DNA of 64,000 nucleotides from assembly GCF_000767465.1 (NCBI RefSeq), contig NZ_CP009291.1, forward strand, positions 1,319,501 to 1,383,500, in the 5' to 3' direction. This document shows positions 33,456 to 41,223 of the stretch, one piece after another. The DNA is from Novosphingobium pentaromativorans US6-1. GTDB lineage: Bacteria; Pseudomonadota; Alphaproteobacteria; Sphingomonadales; Sphingomonadaceae. The translations under genes were made by a program, and so were the position numbers. Position 1 is the first letter of the stretch; each line of letters starts with the position of its first letter. Below the pieces are notes generated by a model. The model saw nothing but the letters and a program-made list of their open reading frames with translations, did not search any database and had not been told where the DNA came from.

Positions 33456-33761
33456 GCGCTGTTCCTTTGCTCCGCCATTCGATAATGATCCTGCTAGCTT
33501 AGAGCGACGCGGTCACGGCGACTTGTCGCGCCATGTCCGAAAGGTTTTCCGGACGCGAACAGGACGGCTCAGTCGCTTCCGAGGAATTCCAGCACGTTGG
33601 TGCGAACGCCCCGCTGATACCGTTGCGATCCACATTCCCTACCCTTTGGAGTAAGCCCGAGGGCCTACTTGTGTGCTTGTGGTCACAATGAGACGATGGG
33701 GGCTTCGGGGGAGTACGATTCCTACCAGTGCGACAGTCTCCCGGCGCCGAGGGTCATTTGC
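33456..33761. other. Divergent intergenic region with a small inverted repeat
   Basis: This 306-base region lies between the leftward TauD-type gene and the rightward gene of unknown function. GTCCG (33535-33539) and CGGAC (33549-33553) form an inverted repeat about 80 bases before the oxygenase start, a possible operator. The rightward frame is open from 33669, but ribosome-site evidence favours a later start. No other gene is seen. Confidence 0.45.
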
Positions 33762-35183
33762 ATGGTCTATCCTTCCGAACTGTCAGACTGGCGAGCGGAG
33801 CAGCCGTTCGACGAGGGGGCAATGATGGACGGCCAGGATGAAGGCATAGCGGAACGGTTCAACAAGATTGCCGCATTGGCCTATGCCCGCTGGGAAGCCC
33901 TTCGCGATGATGAAGAACTGCCCTCGATCGCCCACAGCACGATTGAGGAAACACGCCTGTTCACGTCCAACTGCGTGCAGGTGGCATGGGATCCGGAAAT
34001 CACCCTGCCGACGATTTCCTACCTGGGCGAGAGTCTTGCGCCGCAATTGGCCGAGATCTCGGGTGATCACTGGCCAAACCTTCCTATCGAAAGCCCCATA
34101 GTGACGCTGCTGCACCGCATCTCTCAGCAGGCTGTCGAAGAAAGGGACGCCACGGAGTTCAAGGAATGCGTGACGGACAGCAATGGCATGACAAGGGAAT
34201 GCCGAGGACTGGCTCTGCCATTTCTCGGACGCGAGCGAGGGACGTTCCTCGTCGATGTCATGTTTGATCTGGACCAGCCCATGGAGCCGCTTGCACAGGC
34301 CGAAGAACTTGGCGAACTGCTGCTCGAGCAGGAACTGGACCCGGAGGAGATGCCGAACCTGGCAACCAAGCCGCCTCCGCCGCCGGTACTCTTCGTCTGC
34401 GTTTCCGGCGATCGCGACGACGCTGCCAGACCGCGCTCGCCCCGCTCGTCCGATGTGCAGGCAAAGCCCTACCTCCTGCCGATCAGCGCCGAGATCCCGG
34501 CCGAAGACGACATCGCGCAAGACGAACCGCTTCTGCTGACCGAATCTTTCGAGGCACCGTCCGCGGATGAGGGCCTCCTGATCAACTACGACGAGTTCCT
34601 GATGTCGCTGGAAGAAGCGCGACACCAGGTCGAGGCGGCGAGTTCGAGCGAGGAACGCTCCCACGTCGCGCTCTACAGGGCGATCGGTGCAGCCTACGAC
34701 TTCTCCATCTATGCGCTCGACGCGCCGGACCGGTTGGAGCGCATGATCGTGGAAGCCGGCCTGACGATGCAGGCCCGTGCGCCGATGACGCCCATCGTCA
34801 AACTCGTCTTCGGCGCCCACTACGACCGTCCACGCCTTGCCGAATATGCAACGGCCTTGGCCCATGGCCGGCGCAAGGGCGTTGCGGCAGGGGCCTTCGT
34901 CGATTACCTGCTCACTTACGAGGGCGGGCTCAAGGGCATCGTCAAGGCCGAAAGGGCACGCAAGCGCAAGATCAGGTCGCCGCGCCATTCGAAGCTGGAA
35001 CTGATCGAGAGCAAGCTGCGGCAGCTTCCCGCAGTGCCCGCCCAGACGATTACACCAAAAGGCGAGGAGTTCGCCCTGGTTCTCGCCCGGCGCATGCCCG
35101 ACGGTACGATTGCGCTGCTCGGCGAAGTCCCGAAGGACGAGAGGCTGCTCTGCTCCGCTGCGCAGAAGTTCCTGAAGACTTAG
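33762..35183 (+). CDS. Protein of unknown function, possible PAS-like N-terminus
   Basis: I do not recognise this 473-residue protein. It looks cytoplasmic, with no signal or membrane segment. The N-terminal 150 residues (ALRDDEELPSIAHSTIEETR, then LPTISYLGESLAPQLAEISG, then RECRGLALPFLGRERGTFLVDVMF) have the layout of the alphaproteobacterial PAS_5-type domain, but that is a weak resemblance. A proline-rich and acidic linker follows (about 190-280), then a mostly helical C-terminal part ending in a basic patch (KAERARKRKIRSPRHSKLEL). The start is uncertain: 33669, 33696, 33762 (GAGGG before it) and 33822 are possible. It stands alone between the catabolic cluster and a cell-wall hydrolase. 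A regulatory or scaffold role is only a guess. Confidence 0.7.
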   Translation: MVYPSELSDWRAEQPFDEGAMMDGQDEGIAERFNKIAALAYARWEALRDDEELPSIAHSTIEETRLFTSNCVQVAWDPEITLPTISYLGESLAPQLAEISGDHWPNLPIESPIVTLLHRISQQAVEERDATEFKECVTDSNGMTRECRGLALPFLGRERGTFLVDVMFDLDQPMEPLAQAEELGELLLEQELDPEEMPNLATKPPPPPVLFVCVSGDRDDAARPRSPRSSDVQAKPYLLPISAEIPAEDDIAQDEPLLLTESFEAPSADEGLLINYDEFLMSLEEARHQVEAASSSEERSHVALYRAIGAAYDFSIYALDAPDRLERMIVEAGLTMQARAPMTPIVKLVFGAHYDRPRLAEYATALAHGRRKGVAAGAFVDYLLTYEGGLKGIVKAERARKRKIRSPRHSKLELIESKLRQLPAVPAQTITPKGEEFALVLARRMPDGTIALLGEVPKDERLLCSAAQKFLKT

Positions 35184-35426
35184 GCTTTCATTGCGCCTGA
35201 CCTGATTTGGTTAACCACGCCCCGGCGCGCTTACCCCTTTCGCGTAGCCGCTACCGAATCCGGTTATTCGCCGCCATGGCGGCACGTCCCTCATGGCGCG
35301 AAAATGGGGCATGCCCCATGAACTATCCCCACTCCTGCGGCACTTATCGATCACTACTCGAACGCTCCGCCGCCTACTCCGAAAGCTCGCTGGCAAGCCA
35401 ATCCGATCAACAGCATCCTCCCGCTC

Positions 35427-36656
35427 GTGAAGTTTTCCGCCCCCCCCGATCTCGCCCGTTCGCGCATGGCGGCAACGCCGGCGAAACACGTGAAGCAGAT
35501 GCTCGTCGATCGCGAGACGAAGTACGCGGTCGCAGGGGTCGTTCCCGTTTTCGTGATGGTGATGCTCCTCGCCCATAGCGCCAGCCCTGCGCCGACACGC
35601 CACGAGGCGATACCCCGCCTCGGCGACGCGGTCGCCCCGGTGTCGGCCAGACAGGTGAAGATGATAGAAGCTTCGCCGTCGACGACGAACTGGGGCGGCG
35701 CCCGGCAACAGCCGGCAATGCTGGTTGTAACCCCGACCAGGCCCAGGAGCGCGGCCCCGTTCTTCTACAAGGGAACGACCAGCGACCGCGAACGGGCAGT
35801 CAATTGCCTTGCCGCGGCCGCCTGGTACGAAGCCGGAAACGATCCGGAAGGACAAAGGTCGGTGATGCAGGTCGTCCTCAATCGCGTCCGCCATCCCACT
35901 TTTCCCAGCTCCGTTTGCGGTGTCGTGTTCGAAGGCAGCGAACGCACGACCGGATGCCAGTTCACATTCACTTGCGACGGATCGATGCAGCGCCGTTTCC
36001 CCTCGCCGCGGCAATGGACGCTGGCGCAGACCCTGGCAGATAAGGCGCTGACCGGTTCGGTCGACGATACCGTCGGGCAGGCCACGCATTACCATGCGGA
36101 CTATGTCTCGCCCTGGTGGAGCGGCGCGCTGCAGCAGGTCAGCCAGATCGGGGCGCACATTTTCTATCGCTGGCCGGGCGGCCGCGGTCATCTTGCCAGA
36201 AGCCGCAATTCGGGTAGCGAAGCCGACGAGGCTGAACTCGCGCAAGGCCGGCCACGGCCGGAGACACAAGGTGAGGCCGCTGCGCTTCTCGCCCCGCAGA
36301 TCGCATCGCTCGATGCGGCTGCAAGCGCGCCGGTGATCCCGGTCGGCGTCAGTCAGGCCCAGCTCATCGGGCTCGACCCCAAGTCGCCCAGCGGACCCTG
36401 GGCCGTGACCGCGCTGACCCAGTGCCTCAACAAACCGGCCTGTACGGTCCTGGGGTATGGTCAGGGCGTCGAGCTGAGCCGGAACACGAACCTCGTGCCC
36501 GCACAGATGGATCGGCCGCTCTTCCTGTTCGTGCGCGATCGCGCCTCGGGGATGGAAGTGGTGCTCTGGGATTGCGACCGAACGGCCCGGCCCCGGGAGG
36601 ATCAGTGCCTTCCCAGGGATCGCAAGTCGCTTGACCAGCTCATGCGCAATCGCTGA
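35427..36656 (+). CDS. SleB-type cell-wall hydrolase
   Basis: The 409-residue protein has one membrane anchor (YAVAGVVPVFVMVMLLAHSA) near the N-terminus, a variable linker, and a Hydrolase_2/SleB domain (about 115-250): NCLAAAAWYEAGNDPEGQRSVMQVVLNRVRHPTFPSSVCGVVFEG, FTFTCDGSM and ATHYHADYVSPWWS. The glutamate of YEAGN is the predicted catalytic residue. Such enzymes are peptidoglycan lytic hydrolases acting in the periplasm. The C-terminal 150 residues are not assigned. The GTG at 35427 and the ATG at 35466 are both possible; neither has a good ribosome site. Confidence 0.85.
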   Translation: MKFSAPPDLARSRMAATPAKHVKQMLVDRETKYAVAGVVPVFVMVMLLAHSASPAPTRHEAIPRLGDAVAPVSARQVKMIEASPSTTNWGGARQQPAMLVVTPTRPRSAAPFFYKGTTSDRERAVNCLAAAAWYEAGNDPEGQRSVMQVVLNRVRHPTFPSSVCGVVFEGSERTTGCQFTFTCDGSMQRRFPSPRQWTLAQTLADKALTGSVDDTVGQATHYHADYVSPWWSGALQQVSQIGAHIFYRWPGGRGHLARSRNSGSEADEAELAQGRPRPETQGEAAALLAPQIASLDAAASAPVIPVGVSQAQLIGLDPKSPSGPWAVTALTQCLNKPACTVLGYGQGVELSRNTNLVPAQMDRPLFLFVRDRASGMEVVLWDCDRTARPREDQCLPRDRKSLDQLMRNR

Positions 36657-36753
36657 GGGCTCGGCCCAAGGTCGAGCGCGCGTTCACTCGCCGAGATGAT
36701 CCGAAGTCCAGCGCCGTCATAGCAGCGGGACCTTCCCAGGACTGAACAGGAAA

Positions 36754-36776
36754 AGGCGGGCCGTTTTGGCCCGCCT
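36754..36776. terminator. Strong bidirectional terminator
   Basis: AGGCGGGCC (36754-36762) pairs exactly with GGCCCGCCT (36768-36776) around GTTTT, with AAA before it and TGTTC after it. It lies between the convergent SleB-type gene and the LuxR-type regulator gene. Confidence 0.8.
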
Positions 36777-36824
36777 GTTCAAGAGCCGGTCACGGGCCGC
36801 CCAAGACGCGCCCGCAACTTGTCC

Positions 36825-37490
36825 TCAGGCATGCATTTCCATATCGGACAGCCCGCGTGAGCTGGCCCAGATCGCAGCCTGCGTCCGGTTGTGGACATTC
36901 AGCTTGCGCAGAATGGCCTTCACATGAACCTTTACTGTCGCTTCGCAAACCGTAAGTTCGCGAGCGATCACCTTGTTCGAATAGCCTGCCATCAGGCAGC
37001 AGAGCACATCGAGCTCGCGCGGCGAAAGTCGCGCGCGATTTACTTCCTCGTCCGGCTTTTCCGCGGTACGCAGCACCGGCGTGAAAGTCTGCTGCTCGAA
37101 AACGTCAACGAGATCGGGCGGCAGTACGCGTTCACCCATTGCGGCAAGCCGCATGGATGTCATCATCGGCAATGCCTTCATGGAGCGCACGATGTAACCC
37201 TGTGCGCCGGCCTGGAAGCATTCCAGCATCGTATTGAAGTCGAATCGCTCCGACAGGATGACGACCGGAACGGTATCGAACCGATCCTTGAGCTTCTGCA
37301 CCGCGTCAGATTGGCCTTCTGCGGCGATTCCATCGAGAACGAAGAAAAATTCTGATCCGAAATCCTGTTTTTCGAGGTCCTTTATCGCCCCGTAGGATCC
37401 GATGATGTTGAAGCCCTCGGACTTCAGAATATTACCGAGGCCTTCCCTGGTTATCTCGCATTCACTTACTAGACAAACGTCGCTGTACAT
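36825..37490 (-). CDS. LuxR/NarL-type response regulator with a degenerate receiver
   Basis: This 221-residue protein has an N-terminal receiver-like domain (about 1-120) and a C-terminal LuxR helix-turn-helix (about 150-215): LSPRELDVLCCLMAGYSNKVIARELTVCEATVKVHVKAILRKLNVHNRTQAA. The usual paired aspartates at the start are replaced by SE (CLVSECEI), and the conserved lysine is arginine (GYIVRSM). A phosphoacceptor-like Asp remains (FFFVLDG). It may work without a kinase or be tuned by another signal. The ATG at 37490 follows GGGGGGA. No sensor kinase is adjacent. Its place just before the exopolysaccharide locus suggests control of that locus; the binding site is unknown. Confidence 0.88.
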   Translation of the reverse strand: MYSDVCLVSECEITREGLGNILKSEGFNIIGSYGAIKDLEKQDFGSEFFFVLDGIAAEGQSDAVQKLKDRFDTVPVVILSERFDFNTMLECFQAGAQGYIVRSMKALPMMTSMRLAAMGERVLPPDLVDVFEQQTFTPVLRTAEKPDEEVNRARLSPRELDVLCCLMAGYSNKVIARELTVCEATVKVHVKAILRKLNVHNRTQAAIWASSRGLSDMEMHA

Positions 37491-37788
37491 GTGCAGTCCC
37501 CCCGATTGACCCCGCAGGGTAGTGCGACGGTCCAGCAGCATGCCGGACCGATCGGAAGCGCGACTCCATTTTTCTTATGCTGAGACGATGCGGCAACCTG
37601 ATATGGGAATCAACTATCAGCTAACATGCTTAGTCGCTTTATGGGACAAGCGAGCCGAAGAGCCGCAGTAAAACCACGCTTTAACATATACTTGATACAC
37701 ACATAACTCTTTATGGGTATACCCGATCGAGGGGGTGCCGAGTCCAGTTTTGGATCAGAATACAGTCGGCGGTTAACAATCTCGGGGC
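37491..37788. other. AT-rich intergenic region upstream of the LuxR-type gene
   Basis: About 300 bases separate the regulator's start from the stop of the export gene upstream. It is clearly more AT-rich than its surroundings (37600-37720). It contains the perfect palindrome GGGTATACCC at 37715-37724. It probably holds the regulator's promoter. No gene is seen. Confidence 0.5.
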
Positions 37789-38394
37789 CTAGAAGAACGA
37801 CTCCTGAATGATGATCGTATCTCCCGGCGCAATTTTCAGGGGCGTCCCGTCCAGTTTGATTCGCGTGGCGATCTTCGAGGACTGTCGCTGCAGCTTGATC
37901 ACGCGCTTGTTCGCCCGCGCCGTGAATCCACCTGCCTTCGCCACTGCCTGGTTGAGAGTCAGTTCACCGCTATAGGGATACTCTCCCGGCTTGGTGACTT
38001 CGCCTAGAATATAGAAAGGCCGGTGCTCGGTCACTTCGACGGCCACCTTGGGGACGAGAACATAGCCTCCTTTCTGCAACCTGCTGGAGATCGCACTGGC
38101 GAGTTCGCTGGTGGTCAATCCGTTCACGTCGACCGGATCGATCAAGGGGAACGCGACGGCGCCATCGTCACCCACTTCATAATCCCCGGTCAGCGTCGGT
38201 TCGTCGAAGACGGTAATGCGCAGCTTGTCGCCGGTCGAAACCTGATAGCCAGCGACCAGTCCGGCATTGACCTCCTGCGCCGATTTGAGCGGAAGACCCG
38301 CCTGGGCCGGCACCGCAAGGGCAAGAGTGCCCAAAACGATTCCCGAAAGCAGCAGGTGAGGCATTTTGCCAAGTCTGCGATCCTGGGGGCGCAT
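37789..38394 (-). CDS. Polysaccharide export protein (Wza/GumB family)
   Basis: The 201-residue protein has a signal peptide (about 10-32, ending PAQA), a poly_export domain (YQVSTGDKLRITVFDEPTLTGDYEVGDDGAVAFPLIDPVDVNGLTTSELASAI) and an SLBB domain (PFYILGEVTKPGEYPYSGELTLNQAVAKAGG). It forms the outer-membrane/periplasmic export channel for exopolysaccharide. No lipobox cysteine is seen after the signal, unlike Wza. It is short, like sphingan GelD/GumB-type proteins. The ATG at 38394 follows GAGGAG. It is transcribed away from the priming transferase gene. Confidence 0.92.
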   Translation of the reverse strand: MRPQDRRLGKMPHLLLSGIVLGTLALAVPAQAGLPLKSAQEVNAGLVAGYQVSTGDKLRITVFDEPTLTGDYEVGDDGAVAFPLIDPVDVNGLTTSELASAISSRLQKGGYVLVPKVAVEVTEHRPFYILGEVTKPGEYPYSGELTLNQAVAKAGGFTARANKRVIKLQRQSSKIATRIKLDGTPLKIAPGDTIIIQESFF

Positions 38395-38652
38395 CTACGA
38401 TCTCCTCAATCCCGATATGTAACAAACGGGGACGCGGACTCGGTTATCGAGCCCCGCACCTCGCCATCCTAACCGGCAATTAAACGGCCCGAAACGACCA
38501 TTTAGAGCAAATGGGGACACCACTCGGACGACCGGTTTAGCCTCATTGGGTAGAAAGGCGCTACACCGGATGCCCGGTTGTGCGGCACCCCAATCTGGGA
38601 AATCGTCAGGGTGCGGTCTGCGATCATTTTTGAACGCAGGCGGGTGGCAGGA

Positions 38653-39489
38653 ATGACAGGTCGAATAGATCGAGAGATGCACACAACAAGCAAAGACATG
38701 TCACGCAAGGGGAGCGAGGGGGATGAAGCATATGGCTCCTGCATTGCCGTGTCATCGTCCAGCGCCGCCGAGGCGGCGCTGATCTCGAAGCCTCGATTCG
38801 AAGCCGTGCGCAGCGCCGCCGGAACTGCAGACACTGTGGTCCGGTCCAGGATGGTCACCTCGCAGAGCGGAGATCCTCCCCGCTTCGGGCTGTGCCGGAT
38901 ACGCGACATCGTCTGCGCCCTCGCCCTCATCATCGTGCTCTTGCCTGTATTCGTGGTATTGATCGCGGTCATCCTCATAAATGACCCCGGTCCACCGATA
39001 TTCGCGCATCAACGGGTGGGCAAGAACGGCCGCCCTTTCAAATGCTTCAAGCTGCGTTCCATGTACTGCGATGCGCAGGAGCGTCTCGTCGTCCTGCTGG
39101 CCAACAACCCGCAGATGCGGCGCGAATGGGAAGCCATGCACAAACTGGCCGAAGATCCGCGCGTCACACCGCTCGGCGACTTCCTGCGCCGGACCAGCCT
39201 GGATGAACTGCCGCAGTTGTTCAATGTGCTGATGGGATCGATGACGCTCGTCGGCCCGCGGCCCATCGTCTATGACGAACTGCGGCATTACGGGCGCCAT
39301 GCCTCGTGCTACCTGACCTCGAAGCCGGGCCTCACCGGCCTGTGGCAGGTGACCGGACGCAGCGAGGTTTCCTATCGTCGGCGGGTGGCAACCGACCGTC
39401 TCTATGCGCGGCGCAAGTCTTTCAAGCTCGACCTGCGCATTCTGCTCGCGACGGTTCCGGCCGTGCTGGCTCGCAAGGGCGCTTGTTAA
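38653..39489 (+). CDS. Priming undecaprenyl-phosphate sugar transferase (WcaJ/ExoY-like)
   Basis: This protein (278 residues from the chosen ATG) starts exopolysaccharide repeat synthesis by moving a sugar-1-phosphate onto undecaprenyl phosphate at the inner membrane. It has one hydrophobic segment (IVCALALIIVLLPVFVVLIAVI), followed by the bacterial sugar-transferase core: PIFAHQRVGKNGRPFKCFKLRSM, RRTSLDELPQLFNVLMGSMTLVGPRP and KPGLTGLWQVTGRSEVSYRRRVATD. The N-terminal ~70 residues are polar and unlike the core. The start is uncertain among 38578 (GTG), 38653, 38677 and 38698. Divergent from the export gene; the sugar cannot be told. Confidence 0.9.
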   Translation: MTGRIDREMHTTSKDMSRKGSEGDEAYGSCIAVSSSSAAEAALISKPRFEAVRSAAGTADTVVRSRMVTSQSGDPPRFGLCRIRDIVCALALIIVLLPVFVVLIAVILINDPGPPIFAHQRVGKNGRPFKCFKLRSMYCDAQERLVVLLANNPQMRREWEAMHKLAEDPRVTPLGDFLRRTSLDELPQLFNVLMGSMTLVGPRPIVYDELRHYGRHASCYLTSKPGLTGLWQVTGRSEVSYRRRVATDRLYARRKSFKLDLRILLATVPAVLARKGAC

Positions 39490-39905
39490 TGGGGGAACGA
39501 AATCAGGTGAGCAGGCAGAAGACCAGAGCCCACAGAACAACCGCAGCGGGCAATGCAATCGCAAGGCCCCGCGCGAAACTGCGCCGTGGGCCACGCGAAG
39601 GCGCTTGCGAGGCGGATCGCTCCTCCGTGGTCGGTTTGGTCATGGCAATTACGCTATCCATCACAAGTCGCGCTCTACTCCTTTTGGGCAGCTTGATCCA
39701 GCCAATCTTAATCATTCCGGCTATCAAGCACCGAATCAACGCACAAAGCGGCTTCGGGTTGCGCAAATCCGTGGGTTTCACGGCGAATCGGGCTAGCCTG
39801 TCGACGTCTCGAACCGTCGGCCTGTTGGAGACGATCCCGCTGATCCTGCGCCTGGCCTTCTCGAAGGGGGAACAGCGTGAAAGGCTGGTCCAGCAGGTGA
39901 TCTAC
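39490..39905. other. Gap before the outer-membrane barrel gene; possible small gene on the - strand
   Basis: The rightward frame is open across this whole 416-base stretch, but its translation has no domain before the signal peptide of the next gene, so I do not treat it as coding. The leftward strand carries a possible small membrane protein, listed at 39503-39643. Confidence 0.4.
39503..39643 (-). CDS. Possible small single-helix membrane protein
   Basis: A 46-codon frame starts MTKPTTEERSASQAPSRG and ends with one convincing membrane helix (RGLAIALPAAVVLWALVFCLL) and a short tail. Polar head, basic patch, then a helix is a common small-protein layout. The frame stays open upstream to 39781, with other Met codons at 39661 and 39715. 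No good ribosome site supports any start, and it lies opposite an open + strand frame, so it could be an accident. Confidence 0.35.
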   Translation of the reverse strand: MTKPTTEERSASQAPSRGPRRSFARGLAIALPAAVVLWALVFCLLT

Positions 39906-41168
39906 GTGGGCACCCCGGGCAGCGACAGGCGCAGGCCCTCGCTTGCGGCACGCGGCGCCATTTTCCTGGCTCTGCTTGCGATGCCCCGCCTCGCCTCGGC
40001 GCAAGCGGTCGACGTTGTCGAGACTCCCACCGACATCTTCGAACCGGAAAGAGGGGCCGGCATACCGCTTTCCGGAAGCGTGCTGCTCTACAACACCTCG
40101 GTCCTTCAGGGCGTGTACGATTCCAACATCTACAACGTCGATCGGAACCGGACCAACGACACCAGCGCCCTCATCCAGTCCGAATTCCACCTGACCACGA
40201 ACCTCGCGCGTCACGAACTAGGGGTGCGCGCCGGGGTTACGGCCCGCAAATATTCGGACACATCCGCCGAGAATTCCACGACCTATCATGTCGACGGGCA
40301 CGCCCATCTCGACCTGGGCGATCGTATCGACGTCTATGCGCGCGGCGGATATCTGCGCGGAATCGAGATTCGCGGCACCGCCGGGGACCAGTTCCTGACC
40401 GACCGCCCGGTCCGCTTCGACGACAAGTACGTCGAAGGCAGCATCGAACGCACCGGCGGCATTCTGGAAGCCGGTCTCGCCGGCTCCTTCACCCGCCGCA
40501 AGTACCTCAACGCGAGCGTCAACGACACGAGCATCGACCTGAGCTTTCGCGACGCCGAGATCAAGAAGGCCACGCTCAAGGCAAGCTATCGCCTGTCGCC
40601 GGTCATGCGGCTGTACAGCGAATTCTCGGTCAACGATGTCACTTACGACCAGAACCCGGGCGTCTCACGCGATTCCAGCGGTTATTCGGCGCTTGCCGGC
40701 ATCCACTACGAAGTCAGCAAGCTGGTCGATGTAATCGCTGCCGTCGGCTATATTCACCAGAAGTTCGACGCACCAGGCACCAAGGCCGCAACCGGCCTGA
40801 ACTACCGGGTCGAGGCGACCTGGACGCCGACACCGAAATGGAAGCTCACGGCCAGCGGCGAGCGGTTCGTCGACTCCAGCCCCTTGAGCGACATTCCCGC
40901 GATCGTGCGCAGCGACTTCCGGCTCAAGGTGCAACGTGCGCTGGGCGACCGGATGCTCGTCGAGGCGGGGGCCGTCTACACCGGCGAGGATTACCGCGGA
41001 CTGTCCGGAACCGATCGCCGATACACCGGCTACGGCAACGTCCAGTACCGCATTACCAGGAATATCTCGGCCGTAGTCGAAGGTGGCTACCGCAAGCAGT
41101 CGGGCGGCGCGAGCGGCCGCAGCTACAGCGGTGCATCGGTCTCGGCCGGCATAAGGGTCGCCCTGTGA
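39906..41168 (+). CDS. Outer-membrane beta-barrel protein of the exopolysaccharide locus
   Basis: From a GTG at 39906 with AGGTGA upstream, this 420-residue protein has a signal peptide (LAARGAIFLALLAMPRLASAQA) and a long series of amphipathic beta strands such as ALIQSEFHLTTNLARHELGVRAG and YGNVQYRITRNISAVVEGGY, ending GASVSAGIRVAL. The pattern fits the BBP2_2 beta-barrel group, commonly found in sphingan-type polysaccharide loci and thought to form part of the outer-membrane exit path. It lies between the priming transferase and the Wzc-like gene, 55 bases from the latter. Confidence 0.85.
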   Translation: MGTPGSDRRRPSLAARGAIFLALLAMPRLASAQAVDVVETPTDIFEPERGAGIPLSGSVLLYNTSVLQGVYDSNIYNVDRNRTNDTSALIQSEFHLTTNLARHELGVRAGVTARKYSDTSAENSTTYHVDGHAHLDLGDRIDVYARGGYLRGIEIRGTAGDQFLTDRPVRFDDKYVEGSIERTGGILEAGLAGSFTRRKYLNASVNDTSIDLSFRDAEIKKATLKASYRLSPVMRLYSEFSVNDVTYDQNPGVSRDSSGYSALAGIHYEVSKLVDVIAAVGYIHQKFDAPGTKAATGLNYRVEATWTPTPKWKLTASGERFVDSSPLSDIPAIVRSDFRLKVQRALGDRMLVEAGAVYTGEDYRGLSGTDRRYTGYGNVQYRITRNISAVVEGGYRKQSGGASGRSYSGASVSAGIRVAL

Positions 41169-41223
41169 CGAACCAGACCGGCCTTATGCGCGCGAACGAA
41201 AATCCGCACGCTGGAGAATTGCA

